Shown: positions 1-11,524 of the stretch, piece by piece | Layout: each line of letters opens with the position of its first letter | Numbering within the stretch: the stretch's first letter is position 1 | NCBI GenBank assembly: GCA_035578155.1 | Contig: JAPWDM010000022.1 | Coordinates: 2,295,076-2,359,075, forward strand | Length of the DNA: 64,000 bases | Source: Brachynemurus nebulosus | Taxonomy: Eukaryota; Arthropoda; Insecta; Neuroptera; Myrmeleontidae | Direction of reading: 5' to 3' | Position numbers and translations under genes: made by a program | Notes under the pieces: model-generated | Databases searched by the model: none | Seen by the model: only the letters and a program-made list of their open reading frames with translations | Told to the model about the DNA's origin: nothing

Positions 1-700
1 AGAGATTTTAATTACCTTTTACAGTTCCAAAGATATGAGGCGTGGCTTGGTTTTAAATTGACATCCCGTATAAGTATATTTGAACAACGTAGCAGCTTGT
101 AAATCTCTTAGCAAATTTGGCTGTGACCATAAGTTTTGCTTAAGTAAGCTTATGGCTGCCGTACTGTCAGGTTAATCTCGAAATTGACCTGTGCTCGAAG
201 GAAACGGACAAAAAATTGCTATTGACAGGGCTTTGATTTATTTGGACTGAATTTAGCAACACTTAAATTTATAAGTAGACTGTACTGTACCAGTTATACA
301 TATATGTACCTGGCACCCACAAGTAGCCAATTGTTATTTATTTTATTCAATCAATCATGTTCTTATTGTCGGTGTGCTATTTTAAAACAATAGGTAAATA
401 AATAAAAAGCAAACAAAAATTGAAGATGCATTTAAGCCGGTCTCAGACAGTGAAAGATTCTTATCTATTTGTTTTGAAAAAACAAATATTTAACAATTTC
501 TTTTTCATTTACTTTCTAGTATTTTTCTATTGTCTATAAACAATTTCAATAAACACCTACAAAATTTTGTTAATATTTTTCTAATTACACGGAAAGAACT
601 AAAGTATATAGGTAGTTATTAGTCCTAGAAATATTTAAGTTAAATATAAATTTAACCAAAAGCTCCCATTTAAAAAAAAAAAGTAAAGAAAAGAAAAAAT
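1..700. other. AT-rich stretch, nothing recognised
   Basis: No open frame of note, no inverted-repeat pair and no domain signature seen. It holds only short poly-A/T runs, for example the A-rich tract at about 672-715. Confidence 0.5.
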
Positions 701-894
701 AAAAAAAATTTTGCCTTTTTTTAGCATAAAACTGATAAAAATTTATAAAAAATAGTTTTTCTCAAAAACTAGTTCACATAGACCAATGGTCAAGAGCTTT
801 TTTTATGTGATTTTTTCTCGTCTTTCCAACGCTGTCGCAGAAACTTTTAAATTGTAGCAAAAAACTCATTCATTTTCACGAAAAATGCTCAAAA

Positions 895-1044
895 AACCAC
901 GTCCCTGACATCGGACATGTCTCGCTGAAGAATTCATCCAAGATTTTTGCACTTCCAATGTTTTCAACAAATTTCATAAAAGTAGAAGTTTTTGTTCGAA
1001 CGCTATCGCCTTGATACATAAATACATAAATACGTAAATACATC

Positions 1045-1133
<89 letters not shown>

Positions 1134-1290
1134 TTTAGTGACTGTTATTTTCGGGTTCTAGGGACCTCAAAACCTCAAAACAAATTTCTACCATAGTCCC
1201 GGACTGAAGTTCGGTCATAAGAACGACTGGAATAGCTGAATTTCCATTCTGGAAATTCGCTAACAGTTATTTTAATAACATTTTTAAATT
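895..1290 (+). repeat. Dispersed repeat A, copy 1, with internal (AT)n
   Basis: The order of blocks is: 'gctgaagaa..tcatccaagatttttg', 'acttccaatg..ttcaacaaattt', 'ATACATAAATAC', an (AT)n array, 'tgttattttcgggttctag' and 'gggacctcaaaac'. The same order recurs in whole or part at 7090-7280, 19600-19810 with 20799-20890, and on the minus strand at 56290-56416. The (AT)n sits at the same internal point each time it is present, so the array is part of the repeat's structure. No coding capacity seen; TE class unknown. Confidence 0.65.
1054..1131. repeat. (AT)n microsatellite, 78 bp
   Basis: Uninterrupted AT dinucleotides inside dispersed repeat A, preceded by 'acatac' units that probably seeded it. 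Confidence 0.97.
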
Positions 1291-1945
1291 ACTAATATTT
1301 GTGTGTTGCATTTGTTATAAAAGTAAGTTCATTTTTTTTTAAATTTTTTAAAATTATTATTCGCCTACTTGTATTAGAATAAAAAAACGCCGTGAGCAGC
1401 TGAGCCCCATCACAGAAGTCGAATTTTTCCTTTCATTTTCGGTATTGAGTGTCTACAAGCGAAATATAATTGAAAGTCCACAAGCGATTTGTAATTTTGG
1501 TGGTTTCAAAACTGATGATGAGTGTCCGGTTGATCGGGGCTTTAAAAAAAGGCTTTAAGTTTTTAAGGGCTGAATCTCAGTAAATTTCAATTTTGTGCCG
1601 ATATAGCAGTTAACATGGAAAAAGCCAACACAATTCGTACGAGGGCATTTCTATCCATGCTTATCCGCCAATTGCCTTTGTGTTTTATTTTTAAATATTA
1701 AAAAAGGAACTTAAATAGTAAACTGGAAGGCTTTTATGAAGATATTTTTTCTTTCCAAAAAAATCCAAAATTTCTATTTTATAAATAATAAAAATCCAAA
1801 ATTCCTAATTTATAAATAAACAGTGACTTTAATAACATTTTCAAATTACTTAATATGTATGTATTTCATTTGTTAAAAAATTGTATTCACTTTTTTTTAA
1901 ATTTTTTAAAATTACTATTCGCCTACTTGTATTTAGAATAAAAGT
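1261..1945 (+). repeat. Pair of about 125-bp direct repeats
   Basis: The block at about 1261-1385 (ending 'cgcctacttgtattagaata') recurs at about 1820-1942 with scattered substitutions and indels. The 435 bp between carries no recognised coding motif. LTRs are unlikely because the units lack TG..CA ends and no primer-binding site is evident. Confidence 0.55.
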
Positions 1946-2892
1946 AATGCATTTAAAACACATTTTACAATAGCATTCAATTCCGATGTAAAAATGGAAG
2001 AAGTGGGGGTGGAGGAAAGTAATGTGGACTCCCTAAAAGGTACTAGCTGGATACTAACTGAATACACGTACAAAATTTCAGCCCCCTAGGTTTCCTTAGA
2101 GAGTCTCTAGATGTGTTAGAAAACAAGCAAAAAAATTAAGGAAATATTGGCGTAAAAATCGTGGGGGTAAGGGTTAAAAGTTGAAACCCCCAAAAAACAG
2201 TGTCTGGCTATTAGCTTAACCTGTATACAAAATTTCAGCCCTCTAGGTTTATTTGGGGAGATTTTGACCCGAACGAATCTGTTAGAAAACAAGAAAAATC
2301 ATGTTCTTTTGGGTATAAAAATGGTGGGGGTAGGGGTTAAAAGTCGAGACCCCCAAAAGGCACCCCCTTGATACTAACTCAATCCGAATACCAAATTTCA
2401 GCCCTCTAGGTTTATTTGGGTGACCTGTGCGAGTGGTACAAACTTCGAAAACGTCAAAAATGCATGAAATTGTAGCTTAAAAATGAGGGGGGTGGGGGTA
2501 AAATATTAAAACCTCCAAAAAGCACAACCTAGGCACGAACTCTATCAACATACCAAATTGCAACCCTCTACGTTAATTCTGGGGGGCTGGGGGCCTGTTA
2601 AATCTAGCGAAAATCGTTTTTCCCCCACTCTACTCCCTCCAAATCGTCGTAGGAAGCTGAATTTTGGATATGTTGTAGATAATTGACTGAAACATTATTT
2701 AAAACCCGTTTGGAAAAGTTTTATTGCTTCCCCCCCACCACCACCCCCTTAAAGGTCGGGTCAGAAAAAAAATTTGCCCAAAATTTGACCCCACTTTGAT
2801 AGTATGAGGTGCCTCGAAAATGAGCCCCATTTACCAAATTTCATCTCTTAACTTCCATAGGGGGGCTCTACACAAATTAAAAGGTGGCGGGA

Positions 2893-2895
2893 ATA

Positions 2896-2972
<77 letters not shown>
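2893..2972. repeat. (TA)n microsatellite
   Basis: About 80 bp of alternating A/T with one AC interruption near 2914. Short frames reading through it as Ile-Tyr repeats are not genes. Confidence 0.97.
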
Positions 2973-2976
<4 letters not shown>

Positions 2977-3110
2977 CATTTTTTTTCTACGTATTCGTGT
3001 TCTACGGGTCCGAAAACGGATAGCGCCCCTACTCTCGCCTCTCGCAGCTCTTATCGTATAGACTGTATAAGTCTAATTTTTCGGAGAAAATTCGACTAAA
3101 AATTGCATTT
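2973..3110 (+). repeat. Dispersed repeat B, copy 1
   Basis: Begins 'cagacattttttttct' directly after the (TA)n and contains 'ctccgaaaacggatagcgcc'-like and 'ctctcgcctctcgc' blocks. Copy 2 at about 4174-4310 is also placed directly after a (TA)n array. The two copies match over about 135 bp. Confidence 0.7.
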
Positions 3111-3771
3111 AAAATACATTTAACAATACTATTGAATTCCGATGTAAAAATGGGAGAAGTGGGGGGAAAAGTAATGTGGAACGTCCAAAAAGCACAACCT
3201 AGGTACAAATTTATCAACAAACCAAATCTCAACCCTCTGCGTTAATTCTGGGGGGTTATGGGCGTGTTAGATCCAGCTAAAATACTTTTTTCCCTCTCTA
3301 CTCCCTCCAAATCATCTTAGGAAGCTTAATTTTGGATATGTTGTAGATAATTAACCGAAACATTATTTCGAACCTGTTTGGAAAAGGTTTATTGTTTTAC
3401 CGCCTCCCACCACCCCCTTAAAATTTGGGTCGGATCCAAAATTTGCACAAAATTTGACCCCACTTTGATAGTATTGTTGTGCATCGGAATGAGCCCCACT
3501 TACCAAATTTCAGCTTTTAACTTCCATAGGGGGGCCCTACACATATTAAAAGGTATAGGATGCGTCAAAATTAATAGAACAATAATGCGCTAAAGTGGCT
3601 GGTAATGGCATGAAATCATTTAAACTGTAAAATATGTTTTCCAAAATATTTTTAGAAAAAATACTTTGATTTTTGAATACTAAGTGGGAGCACTCTTGAA
3701 TATATAAATTATAGATTGTCAATATTTTTAGTTTAATAAACAAATCTTTACATCATGTAGTCGTGCTTACA

Positions 3772-4095
3772 TTACAAATGGTTCCTAATACATCGCTTTT
3801 GAACAATAAACAATTTATATACATGAGTAGAAGTTCCCCAGCAAATGATGCCATATCTTAAAAGAGATTCGATATAAGCATGATAGATCATTATTAAAAT
3901 TTTTATGGGAAAGACATTTCGAATGGCCCTTAATAAATATATGCACTTACTAATTTTTGATATCAGATAATTGAAGTGTTCTGTCCATCCGAGTTCTTTA
4001 TCTATAATGATACCTAAGAATTTAACTGTTTCTAACAATTTGATTTCTTCATTGTCAGAAAGAGTAAAATTATTTTCAATTTTCCCATTGTTACC

Positions 4096-4098
<3 letters not shown>
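3772..4098 (-). pseudogene. Non-LTR retrotransposon reverse transcriptase, C-terminal (thumb) fragment
   Basis: The reading frame on the minus strand has the post-catalytic signature of insect non-LTR (LINE, Jockey/RTE/CR1-like) reverse transcriptases: VKFLGIIIDKELGW, then H..YLISKISK, then a basic/hydrophobic helix, and YHAYIESLLRYGIICWG followed by LFIVQKRCIR. The polymerase core upstream is absent, because the 5' end of the fragment abuts the (TA)n at 4098-4173; the Ile-Tyr stretch in front of it is translated microsatellite. A stop codon follows shortly after the QKRCIR motif. It is a short dead relic, perhaps a 5'-truncated insertion later joined to the array. The clade cannot be fixed from this piece. 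Confidence 0.8.

Positions 4099-4173
<75 letters not shown>
4098..4173. repeat. (TA)n microsatellite
   Basis: Uninterrupted, about 76 bp. It forms the exact boundary between the reverse-transcriptase relic and dispersed repeat B copy 2. Confidence 0.97.
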
Positions 4174-4176
<3 letters not shown>

Positions 4177-4310
4177 AGACATTTTTTTTCTTCAGAATCG
4201 TGTTCTACGGCTCCGAAAACGGATAGCGCCCGTACTCTCGCCTCTCGCCGTTCTTATCGTATAGGTTGTATAAGTGTAATTTTTTCAAGGAGAAATTCTA
4301 CTAAAACACT
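4174..4310 (+). repeat. Dispersed repeat B, copy 2
   Basis: Matches 2973-3110 over about 135 bp, including 'gtgttctacgg', 'ccgaaaacggatagcgccc' and 'ctcgcctctcgc'. Like copy 1 it starts immediately after a (TA)n array. Confidence 0.7.
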
Positions 4311-4578
4311 AAATTTTTATCAAATTAGATTGATGACTTTAGCAATTTTATAACTTATTTAGGTACTTAAATTTTTATTAAAAATATTTAAAGTTGTAAT
4401 TTCTTTGTCAAATTCACTATACGAATAATAATTTAGTTAACTCGTTTTCAATCTTGCAGTCATATTCATAGTAGTTGAAAAATGAATAAATTATGAGATT
4501 TACATATAGTTAACGAAATATTGTGTAGGTGTATGTGTAAATATATATTATATGTATTTTGAAAATATATTGTCTATT

Positions 4579-4866
4579 TTATGTGAGATGACAACCATGA
4601 ATGGAAGAGTGTTTTGGATCAGGATCAACAGCAACTGAAGGATATGTTTGTTCGATAGTGACTTTGTACTGTTTTTCACGAATGAGTTCGTCTATTAAGT
4701 GGGTTGAAAAACCGTAGTTTATGGCAATTTGTTTTATTGTGTTAAATTCTGTTTCACGGTCTTTAGGAAGAAGTGGAACGGCGAATTCTCTATGAATCAT
4801 TAAACGATATGCAGCTAATTTATGGGATCTCGGGCTAAAAGAGTCAGCAACTGAAATGAAATAGTC
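4579..4866 (-). pseudogene. Penelope-like element fragment (RT-to-endonuclease linker)
   Basis: The minus-strand frame reads SPRSHKLAAYRLMIHR, then a VPLLPKDRETEFNTIKQIA segment, NYGFSTHLIDELI and a basic end. The SHKLAA..MIHR..PL....E.. IK.IA..NG pattern is the one I know from the region after the reverse transcriptase core of Penelope-like retroelements, ahead of their GIY-YIG endonuclease. The frame is open for about 95 codons, and neither the catalytic RT motifs nor GIY-YIG residues are visible nearby, so this is an isolated fragment. A polypyrimidine tract and AG precede it but read through in frame, so I do not call a splice site. A related LINE reverse transcriptase linker is the alternative. 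Confidence 0.6.
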
Positions 4867-5307
4867 TTACAAGGAGTAGTCGAACGTCAAAATTACATGC
4901 ACGGCAGTGAGGGCACAAAAAATTCCGAGAAAAATTTCCCCTACGGTCTCTAGAGTAGTCTTATAACGGGTATTCGACTATAATTAAAATAATTTTGTTT
5001 GTGTATCTATATGAATATATTTGAAGTATTTGTTACTTCAGCTACTTTTTGTAATCATTAGAAACATTTTTTTTTTTTATTAATGTTAACTAAAAAATTT
5101 ATTTGACGCCATATTTTAGTAGAAAAATTAATAGTTTTTTGGTTGTGATAACTAAAAAAATTTATTTACTGTAGATTAATTTTAATTTCAAAGGTTTCTA
5201 GTAACATTTACTTCTTAACGCTGCCATTCGAACTTTGTTCGTAAAGGCATTGAAACGCCATTGTGAAAATCATATTAGAATCTATATGAAATCATGAAGC
5301 CTAAATA
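4867..5307. other. Unassigned AT-rich spacer
   Basis: Nothing recognised. Two similar short blocks, near 4863-4881 and 4951-4977, are in direct order and too short to call. Confidence 0.4.
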
Positions 5308-5686
5308 CAGTCGACTCTCGTCAATTCGAAACTCGAGGGACTCTTAAAATATTACGAATTATAGAGAGGTTCGAATTATCGCAGGTAACAATTTTAATTT
5401 TTTAAGCATTTGCGATGGATAAACGTGGATTTGTCTCAAAATGTACTTGCAATCTGTCTGTCTCTTTCTCTCTGCAACTTTGAATTGTGGAGTGTTTGAC
5501 GCCGATGAGTTCGAATTAACGCGTCGTTTTGTTACGTAGCAATGATTTTTTCGTTCGAATTACCAAGTGCATAAAAATGTATTGTTTTAGTTCGAAATAT
5601 AAAGAGATTTTGTAGGGAACTCGTGATACCTTTGAATTAATGAGAGTTTCGAATTATCGCAGGTTTGAATTAACGAGAGTCTACTG
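5308..5686. mobile_element. pogo/Tc1-like MITE, TA target duplication
   Basis: Left end TA|CAGTCGACTCTCGTCAATTC; the right end, read on the minus strand, is TA|CAGTAGACTCTCGTTAATTC. The two ends are inverted copies of about 25 bp flanked by TA. The interior has further 'gttcgaatta' motifs and no transposase. The CAGT terminus with TA duplication is typical of pogo/Tc1/mariner elements. Confidence 0.85.
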
Positions 5687-6610
5687 TATATTCTGTTTAT
5701 ATACACGCTCAAAGTAAATATACAAAGTTTTATCATTAGTCAATTTCATTAAAAAATTTTTTTCTAAACAGAGTTTCTAAAACTTTTTTTCTGTAGAATG
5801 TTTTACTAGCGTACCTAAAGAGTAGCACTACATTTTGCAGCACATTAAGCTAATATTCTATGCATCAACTACTTAGCTTGTAATTATAATTTCGCAGAAG
5901 TAACAAGAAAAATGGAAATAGCCGGCAACAGAGATAAAAAAAAAGTTATTTTTTCTCCATAACAAGTTTGTACTTAAAACAGAATAGAACTGAACTAATG
6001 TAAACATAGCATGTTTGTACATATGCATTGCCTATGGATTAGAGAACATATACACAGTCATGAGACAACAGTATTAGTGAATGAAATTAAATATGTACAG
6101 TACGAGAAAAAAATATTCATCTAATTCATCCAATATTCATTAACGAAACATATTCATATGTATGTTTTTTTTTTTGGTCATACATATTCTTCCTTCAGAT
6201 ATATTTTCTTCCTTCAGGTAAGTTGCTGTATGTAAGTATTTTATGAAACCGGTAGGAGTTCTCCACTATAATTGCATTCAATAATATAAACAAATTATCA
6301 ATTCAAATTATAATGTTTGTATTAAACATTGGGTACATCAGGCGGCCACAACATTTTTAAAACATGGGATCGCTTTTAAAAGAAATGTACCTAAGCGGAT
6401 AGGATAGCTGGCGCCACCTTCGTCGCAACGTTGGAAATCCCAAAACAATGAATTCGTTTCTCAGCCAAACACGTTCGATGCGCGAAACTTCAAAAATTAA
6501 ATTTTTTACAAAAATTTTTAAAAAAATGAAAACGTTATTCGAATTCTTTTACATTATGGCAAATACGTTAACATACAATTCAAATACGTTTTTGAAACAT
6601 TATCCTCTGT
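5687..6610. other. Unassigned AT-rich spacer
   Basis: No long frame, TIR pair or domain motif. The stretch at 6335-6480 is slightly GC-richer but has no readable coding signal. Confidence 0.4.
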
Positions 6611-6619
6611 AAGCGGGTT

Positions 6620-7320
6620 TTCGAGAAAAATAATTTTTGTAACCGAAATTTATCATATTATGCAGAATGCTGCCACAGGGTTTTTCTTAGGTATTCATAA
6701 ACTGTAATTTTTTTTTTTAATATTCAATAGAAGAAGTCACCCTTTAAATTTAGTGTAACGTTCTTCCTTCCTTCTAGTAATCAGAACAAAAACGTGGAAA
6801 TTATTTTTTGAGTTTAAAATCAGTTGTGATATGCTTTTAAAAAATAAAATAAAAAATACACGGAATAGACGACTGAATTAAAAAAAATTATATATCTAAA
6901 TATCCTTGCCACTACATCCTGCATAACATATCGTATTTCTGGTTACAAAAATTACTTTTGCCCGATTACCCGTTTACATACAATAATGGCTCAAAGCCTG
7001 TCTTATACGATTTCTTCCGCTCTTTACAATGATTTAAAAAAAAAATCGCAAAACTTTTGAATTTTGACACAAAACTCACTTTTGCTTAACGAAAAATGCA
7101 CAAAATACGCAGTTCTGGGCATCAGACATATATCTGCTTAACGAACTCATCCAAGATTTTTGAACTTTCAGCATTTCCGAATTCTGGGGATCTCAAAATA
7201 AAATTTTATGACAGTCCCAATTCTCATCATGATGGCTGTTGTATAGTTCAATTTTCGTTCAGAAGTTTAGTCAAACGAGCAAAAAATAACATTAATTTTA
7301 ATTCGTTGTGCCAGTGATTA
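6620..7320. repeat. Dispersed repeat A-related block with inverted terminal motif
   Basis: A terminal motif of the type 'gcatcctgcataacatatcg' occurs at 6914-6945 (+) and inverted at about 6635-6675. It is the same motif as at 19432-19465 and, on the minus strand, 58363-58395. Downstream, 7090-7280 carries the 'aactcatccaagatttttg' and 'cagtcccaattctcatc' blocks of repeat A. The 73-codon open frame over this block is not a gene. Confidence 0.5.
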
Positions 7321-8690
7321 CGGGTTACACATTATATTGTCTACTGTTTTTAAAAATTTTCAAGATATATAAGCAGTACATAGTTTAAACTTCAGCTGTT
7401 GTCATAGAAACAAAGCAAGTATGGTTCATTTCACTTAAATTTAACCATGCTGCATCACGTATGAATTTAAATAATTTCCGTTTTCTTGACTTTATCTCTT
7501 TCATTATTGCATTTACGTAAATTTTAAAATTACAGTTTTTTTTTTTTTTTAGAAAAGAATAGAAGATTGATTTGTTTTGAATATAAGAATTATTTAATTT
7601 TTTAATTTTGAGTCATGATCAATTGTATTTGAAACAGAGTATAATTAATACCACTTGATCAACCAAAAATTTCTTCAAAATGAACTGAACAACATATGAA
7701 AATTTTTAAATTTTTATTGACATGTACTTGAATGTTTAGACAAATTAGAACCGTTTAACTTTTTAACTTGTTTCGGACTTAAAATAGTCGTAAGTAATTC
7801 TTTCAAGAGTAGAACTTTTTTTGTATTTCATAGTAGCACTTGTAAAAAAAATCTAGTTAGAGCATAACTACCTATACAAAATACCATATTTATAATATCT
7901 ATTGTACTAACAACTAGTGCCTTCCAGTTTACGGAAGCTTTCCGTCAATATGTCACTGAGACAATAGTACCCAGTGCCACCCAACACCAAAGCTATTTAA
8001 TACTCAGCAGTCAGGTGGATAGATGAGTATATTCTGCATAACAAACATAAAATACCCACCCTACATGTACAAGTTACAACTACTTTCCAGCTAACATGCT
8101 TGTTGGTACACGTAATATCATAATATCAATCTGTGTGATGTTACTGTACATCGGTACAGTCGTGTAGTACTAGTCTCTAGACCACTCTAGAGTATTCCAT
8201 TTAATAAGTCCGTTAAGGTAAAATAACCTATAAAGTCTACAAACTAGTCTTGCTTTGTGTGTACACGGGTATAATATAAGTCTGTTCCGTACCCACACGT
8301 CTACTGCTTCTCCTATTACTTCTCGTGCCACTCGTCACTTGTGCCGGTTAGTTTGGTGACTTATAGTTCTTTAACAGCAATTAATTTATTACATAGTGCT
8401 TTTGTATGTAACGATGTAACGGCATGATAGTGAGTACGACAATAACGCTGTATACATAGTGTCAACGGCAATTGTATGGATATGTACTTATGGACTGTGT
8501 ACTTTTAGTTTTGAATAATTACATAATTTTTTGTCATAAAAGTAAAATAGTATATTGTACACCAAGAGACTAAAGTGTGAATTTTGATCCCGAGTTTGAA
8601 GTTTGCTGCCAGAAGGCTTGCAAGACCCGAGCACAATAAGTTACACTAGGGCTCAAAAGAAACTCTTTAGTCCTATGACGTACAAAAATT
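7321..8690. other. Unassigned; moderately higher GC at 7900-8450
   Basis: No coding frame or repeat pair recognised. The part at about 7910-8450 is less AT-rich and less simple than its surroundings. That could suit an untranslated exon or regulatory DNA, but no promoter or splice pair can be defended. Confidence 0.3.
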
Positions 8691-8699
8691 AAGAAAAAA

Positions 8700-8917
8700 T
8701 TATTTGAGTGAATTTTTTTTTTTAAAGATTATGTGCGACACAACTAAAGCGATTTGTACATTTATGGTAGAATGTCTATTGCATTTGATGATAACTGATG
8801 ATTACGATGATATTAAGTGAATCCGTGAAGGTATGGTGGTGTTGGCGATGACGTATCTCCCACGATCTACCAGTCAAGATCGGAAATGCTAACCACTTGA
8901 CCAACTCGGGATTTAAG
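8700..8917 (-). mobile_element. Decayed tRNA-derived SINE-like sequence
   Basis: Read on the minus strand, the block begins CCGAGTTGGTCAAGTGGTTA, which contains a good pol III A box (TGGTCAAGTGG). About 40 bp later comes GATCGTGGGAGATACG, which could be a mutated B box. A unique body and an A-rich end at 8710-8725 follow. The weak B box and missing target duplication make this uncertain. Confidence 0.4.
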
Positions 8918-9197
8918 TATCATTTAGACTGTGTAAAATAATAATATTACATTAAGTAAACTGTGGACAAATCAATCAAACTAGGCAAACTGTTTATCGA
9001 CAAGTTTGAATTTGTTTAATATTATTTTAAATAAGTAATTCATTATCTAGCAACACTCTTTAAGTTAAATTTCGGTTACTCATTGACGACATTCTACAAA
9101 TTCTGCTTGCTGACTGGTTGAAAAGCGGCAATAAAAGTAATTTTTGATCCCTCGGGAATGAAGGTGACAGTTTACCACTTATTAGGAGAGATTAAAG

Positions 9198-9420
9198 CAG
9201 GGATTTCCAAACTTCTTAGACTCGTGGCGCCCTTAAGGTATAAATCATTTACAGCGGCGCACTTTAGCTTCGAAAACCGAATTTATTGTTAAAAAAAATT
9301 AATAGGCTAATAAAAAAAATCACTGTAACCCAGCATTAGTAACTTTTTTTCCGGAAAAGCAATATCACTGAAGATCAGAAAAGAAGGAAGTTTCACGGCG
9401 TCCCTTGCGATGCTTGACAA
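9198..9420 (+). mobile_element. hAT transposon end, truncated
   Basis: CAGGGATTTCCAAACTTCTT at 9198 followed by 'agactcgtggcgccc' matches the common hAT (Charlie-like) terminal pattern CAGnGnTTCCCAAACTTTTT..GGCGCCC. No matching inverted end was found to the right, so only one end survives. Confidence 0.6.
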
Positions 9421-9557
9421 AGCTAAAAAAAGGGAAACTTGAAAATGAAAATAGAATTGCAGAAAGTTTTTTGTGAATGTAGCGATGGCGATAGTGCGTG
9501 TTGTTGGGCTCTTTTCGAGTTAAACTGATTTTCTAATTTGTTTGAATCACGACTATA

Positions 9558-10519
9558 GAGGAGAGCGGGGCTATACCGTACAGCAAGGCTAAACCGTACA
9601 CCCATTTTTCGTGTCTAGATTTCAAGCTAGACGAGTCCAATCGGTTTCGCAACATAGCGCCTGACCGCGGAAAATCACAGGATTGAGTTCGTTCCGCTGT
9701 GCGTATACATGCCAATGTGACGGTGAAAAAACTTGTTTTTAATATTTCTCGTATAATTTTGGGGCACTTCCAAATAAGAGTTGGGTGGAGAACCTTTACT
9801 TATGAGCTAGTAGCTATAAGATCATAAGAAACTACTTTTCTTAAGGTCTCTCTTGATCACTAGTGATGACTAATTAGACGACGGAATTTGAGGTTAGATT
9901 ATGAAACTCCCACAAGGTACAGGATGGAGCTAAGCCGTACAGAAGTGTACGACTTAGCCCCAAATGGTTTAATATGGCAACATTAATATATTGTAGTTGA
10001 TGCAGAAAATACCATAAACATTATAGTTTTAGTGCTGTCGAGTCTGCAGATAACTTTACTCGTGATTTATTTTTACATGTATCAACTTTAAATAAAATAC
10101 TTTCGTTCTATAAACTTTATCACTTTTTTTGATAAAAGTTAACCTAAATCTTTTTATACTTTTGTAAGTTGAACTAAATATACCGATAATACAAGTTACG
10201 TTATAATGTTTCTTAGCTGAGTCGACAATAAGTAATAAAATGTGTTTAGTACAATAATTTATTGCATTGCTGTTATTTACTTCTTTAACAAGATGATTTT
10301 TTTACTGTACGGTATAGCCCCTCCTACCGTACGGAATAGCCCCGACCGGACGGATTTAATTTAAATATGTAAACAGTGGAACAATTTAAATTTCTTTGTG
10401 TGAAATCAATAGCCAATGGTCCAAATTAAATATTGCTTATTTTCTTATAATTTTATACTCGATATTAGCTGAGCAATAACAGCTCTCCCTTAAGTGTACG
10501 GGATAGCCCCGCTCTCCCC
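9558..10519. mobile_element. TA-flanked TIR element (962 bp), Tc1/mariner-like, non-coding
   Basis: The left end TA|GAGGAGAGCGGGGCTATACC and the right end, on the minus strand, TA|GGGGAGAGCGGGGCTATCCC, are inverted over about 25 bp and flanked by TA. The motif 'GGGCTAT..CCGTAC' and variants recur inside at about 9585-9600, 9925-9962 and 10308-10345 in both orientations. They look like subterminal transposase-binding repeats. No open frame of transposase size. Confidence 0.8.
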
Positions 10520-11510
10520 TAATTAATACCGAGTTTTCCTTATTCTTACATCTTTCAAAGACACCAATTAGTCTTTGTTTTTTATTTTTTGTATGATAGC
10601 GAACAAATAAAATTATTCATCAGACAGCTTGTATCGCCCTGTACAAATTTAAAGTTTTAATAACTTTATTCATTTCAGTTGTATTGTTTCTAACTCAATA
10701 CTGTTATTATTTTATTTCATACATACATTTTACACATAAACACTTAATAACAGTTTTCTCTAATTAGATAAATTACCGTATAATTAGTAAACTTATTCGA
10801 CAAAGTTTAGAAAACAATAAGAAACGTCCTAAGCCAACACATACATACATATATGCAGTGTATTTAGCTTCATTAATTCAATAACTTGCCGACTGTAGAG
10901 CTGGTTCGTATAATTTAGTAAAGAAAAACAGTAGTGCAATTTTGTTGGTTTAAACCATGAAAAAAAATTTTTACTGAATATTTTTACAACGTTGGTACTG
11001 CGATTATATAACATTCATTTCAAACTGATTATATTTACTTTGTGACAATTATTATACTTAAAACTAAGTAAAAAATTATTTTTGCAATTATTCCGTTATT
11101 AGTCTTAACTTGCTAATATTAGTATCCACATCACATGAGTAGGTAGTACAAAATGCATCTTAATTTATTCGATTTCTGTGTGAAACTTAGTCCTGTGTTC
11201 TAAAACTCGATTCACACTTTTCTAACTATGAAATTTTGTGTAATTGCATTGCTTATAGTTCAACTGCTATAAAATGGGATAGAAGAGAAAATTTATCGTT
11301 TAACTAATAGTGTAATTATAATTGCTGTCACTACGGCATAAATAATTAAATAAAACATTTAATTTTCCTATTCAAGTAACTCGAGTTTTCACTACCTATT
11401 ATTTGAACTTGCAAAATTGACATCAGTAGTTCATATTAATAGATTTGAGCGTTACTTTATGGTATTCCATATTTGTTTATTATTTATCAGTAGTTCAATT
11501 ATTAACATTC
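10520..11510. other. Unassigned AT-rich spacer
   Basis: No TIR pair, domain or splice-bounded frame recognised. Confidence 0.4.
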
Positions 11511-11524
11511 AATTTTTTACTCAG

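Larger units (their letters stand above)
1980..3560 (+). repeat. Degenerate tandem and duplicated repeat region (G-tract repeat)
   Basis: At 2010-2600 a diverged unit repeats about four times, each with a 'gtgggggtaggggttaaaa' type tract, then 'ccccaaaa', then 'accaaatttcagccctctagg'. The stretch at about 2500-2890 is duplicated at about 3180-3555 (shared blocks 'ctccctccaaatc', 'ggatatgttgtagataatt', 'aaaatttgaccccactttga', 'acttccatagggggg'). A (TA)n array separates the copies. Probably a dispersed non-coding element with internal tandem repeats. Confidence 0.6.

Noticed and set aside
1261..1945. Direct repeats as LTRs of a retrotransposon
   Set aside because: Units are short, lack TG..CA ends, and no primer-binding site, polypurine tract or gag/pol frame lies between them.
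2820..3099. Open frames rich in Ile-Tyr repeats, also at 3772, 21967, 22266, 22500-22921, 24889, 42015, 56257 and 57880
   Set aside because: They are translations of (TA)n microsatellites; apart from the reverse transcriptase tail at 3772-4098 nothing conserved is attached to them.
7910..8450. Possible promoter or 5' untranslated exon
   Set aside because: Only base composition supports it; no TATA/initiator arrangement or splice donor could be defended.
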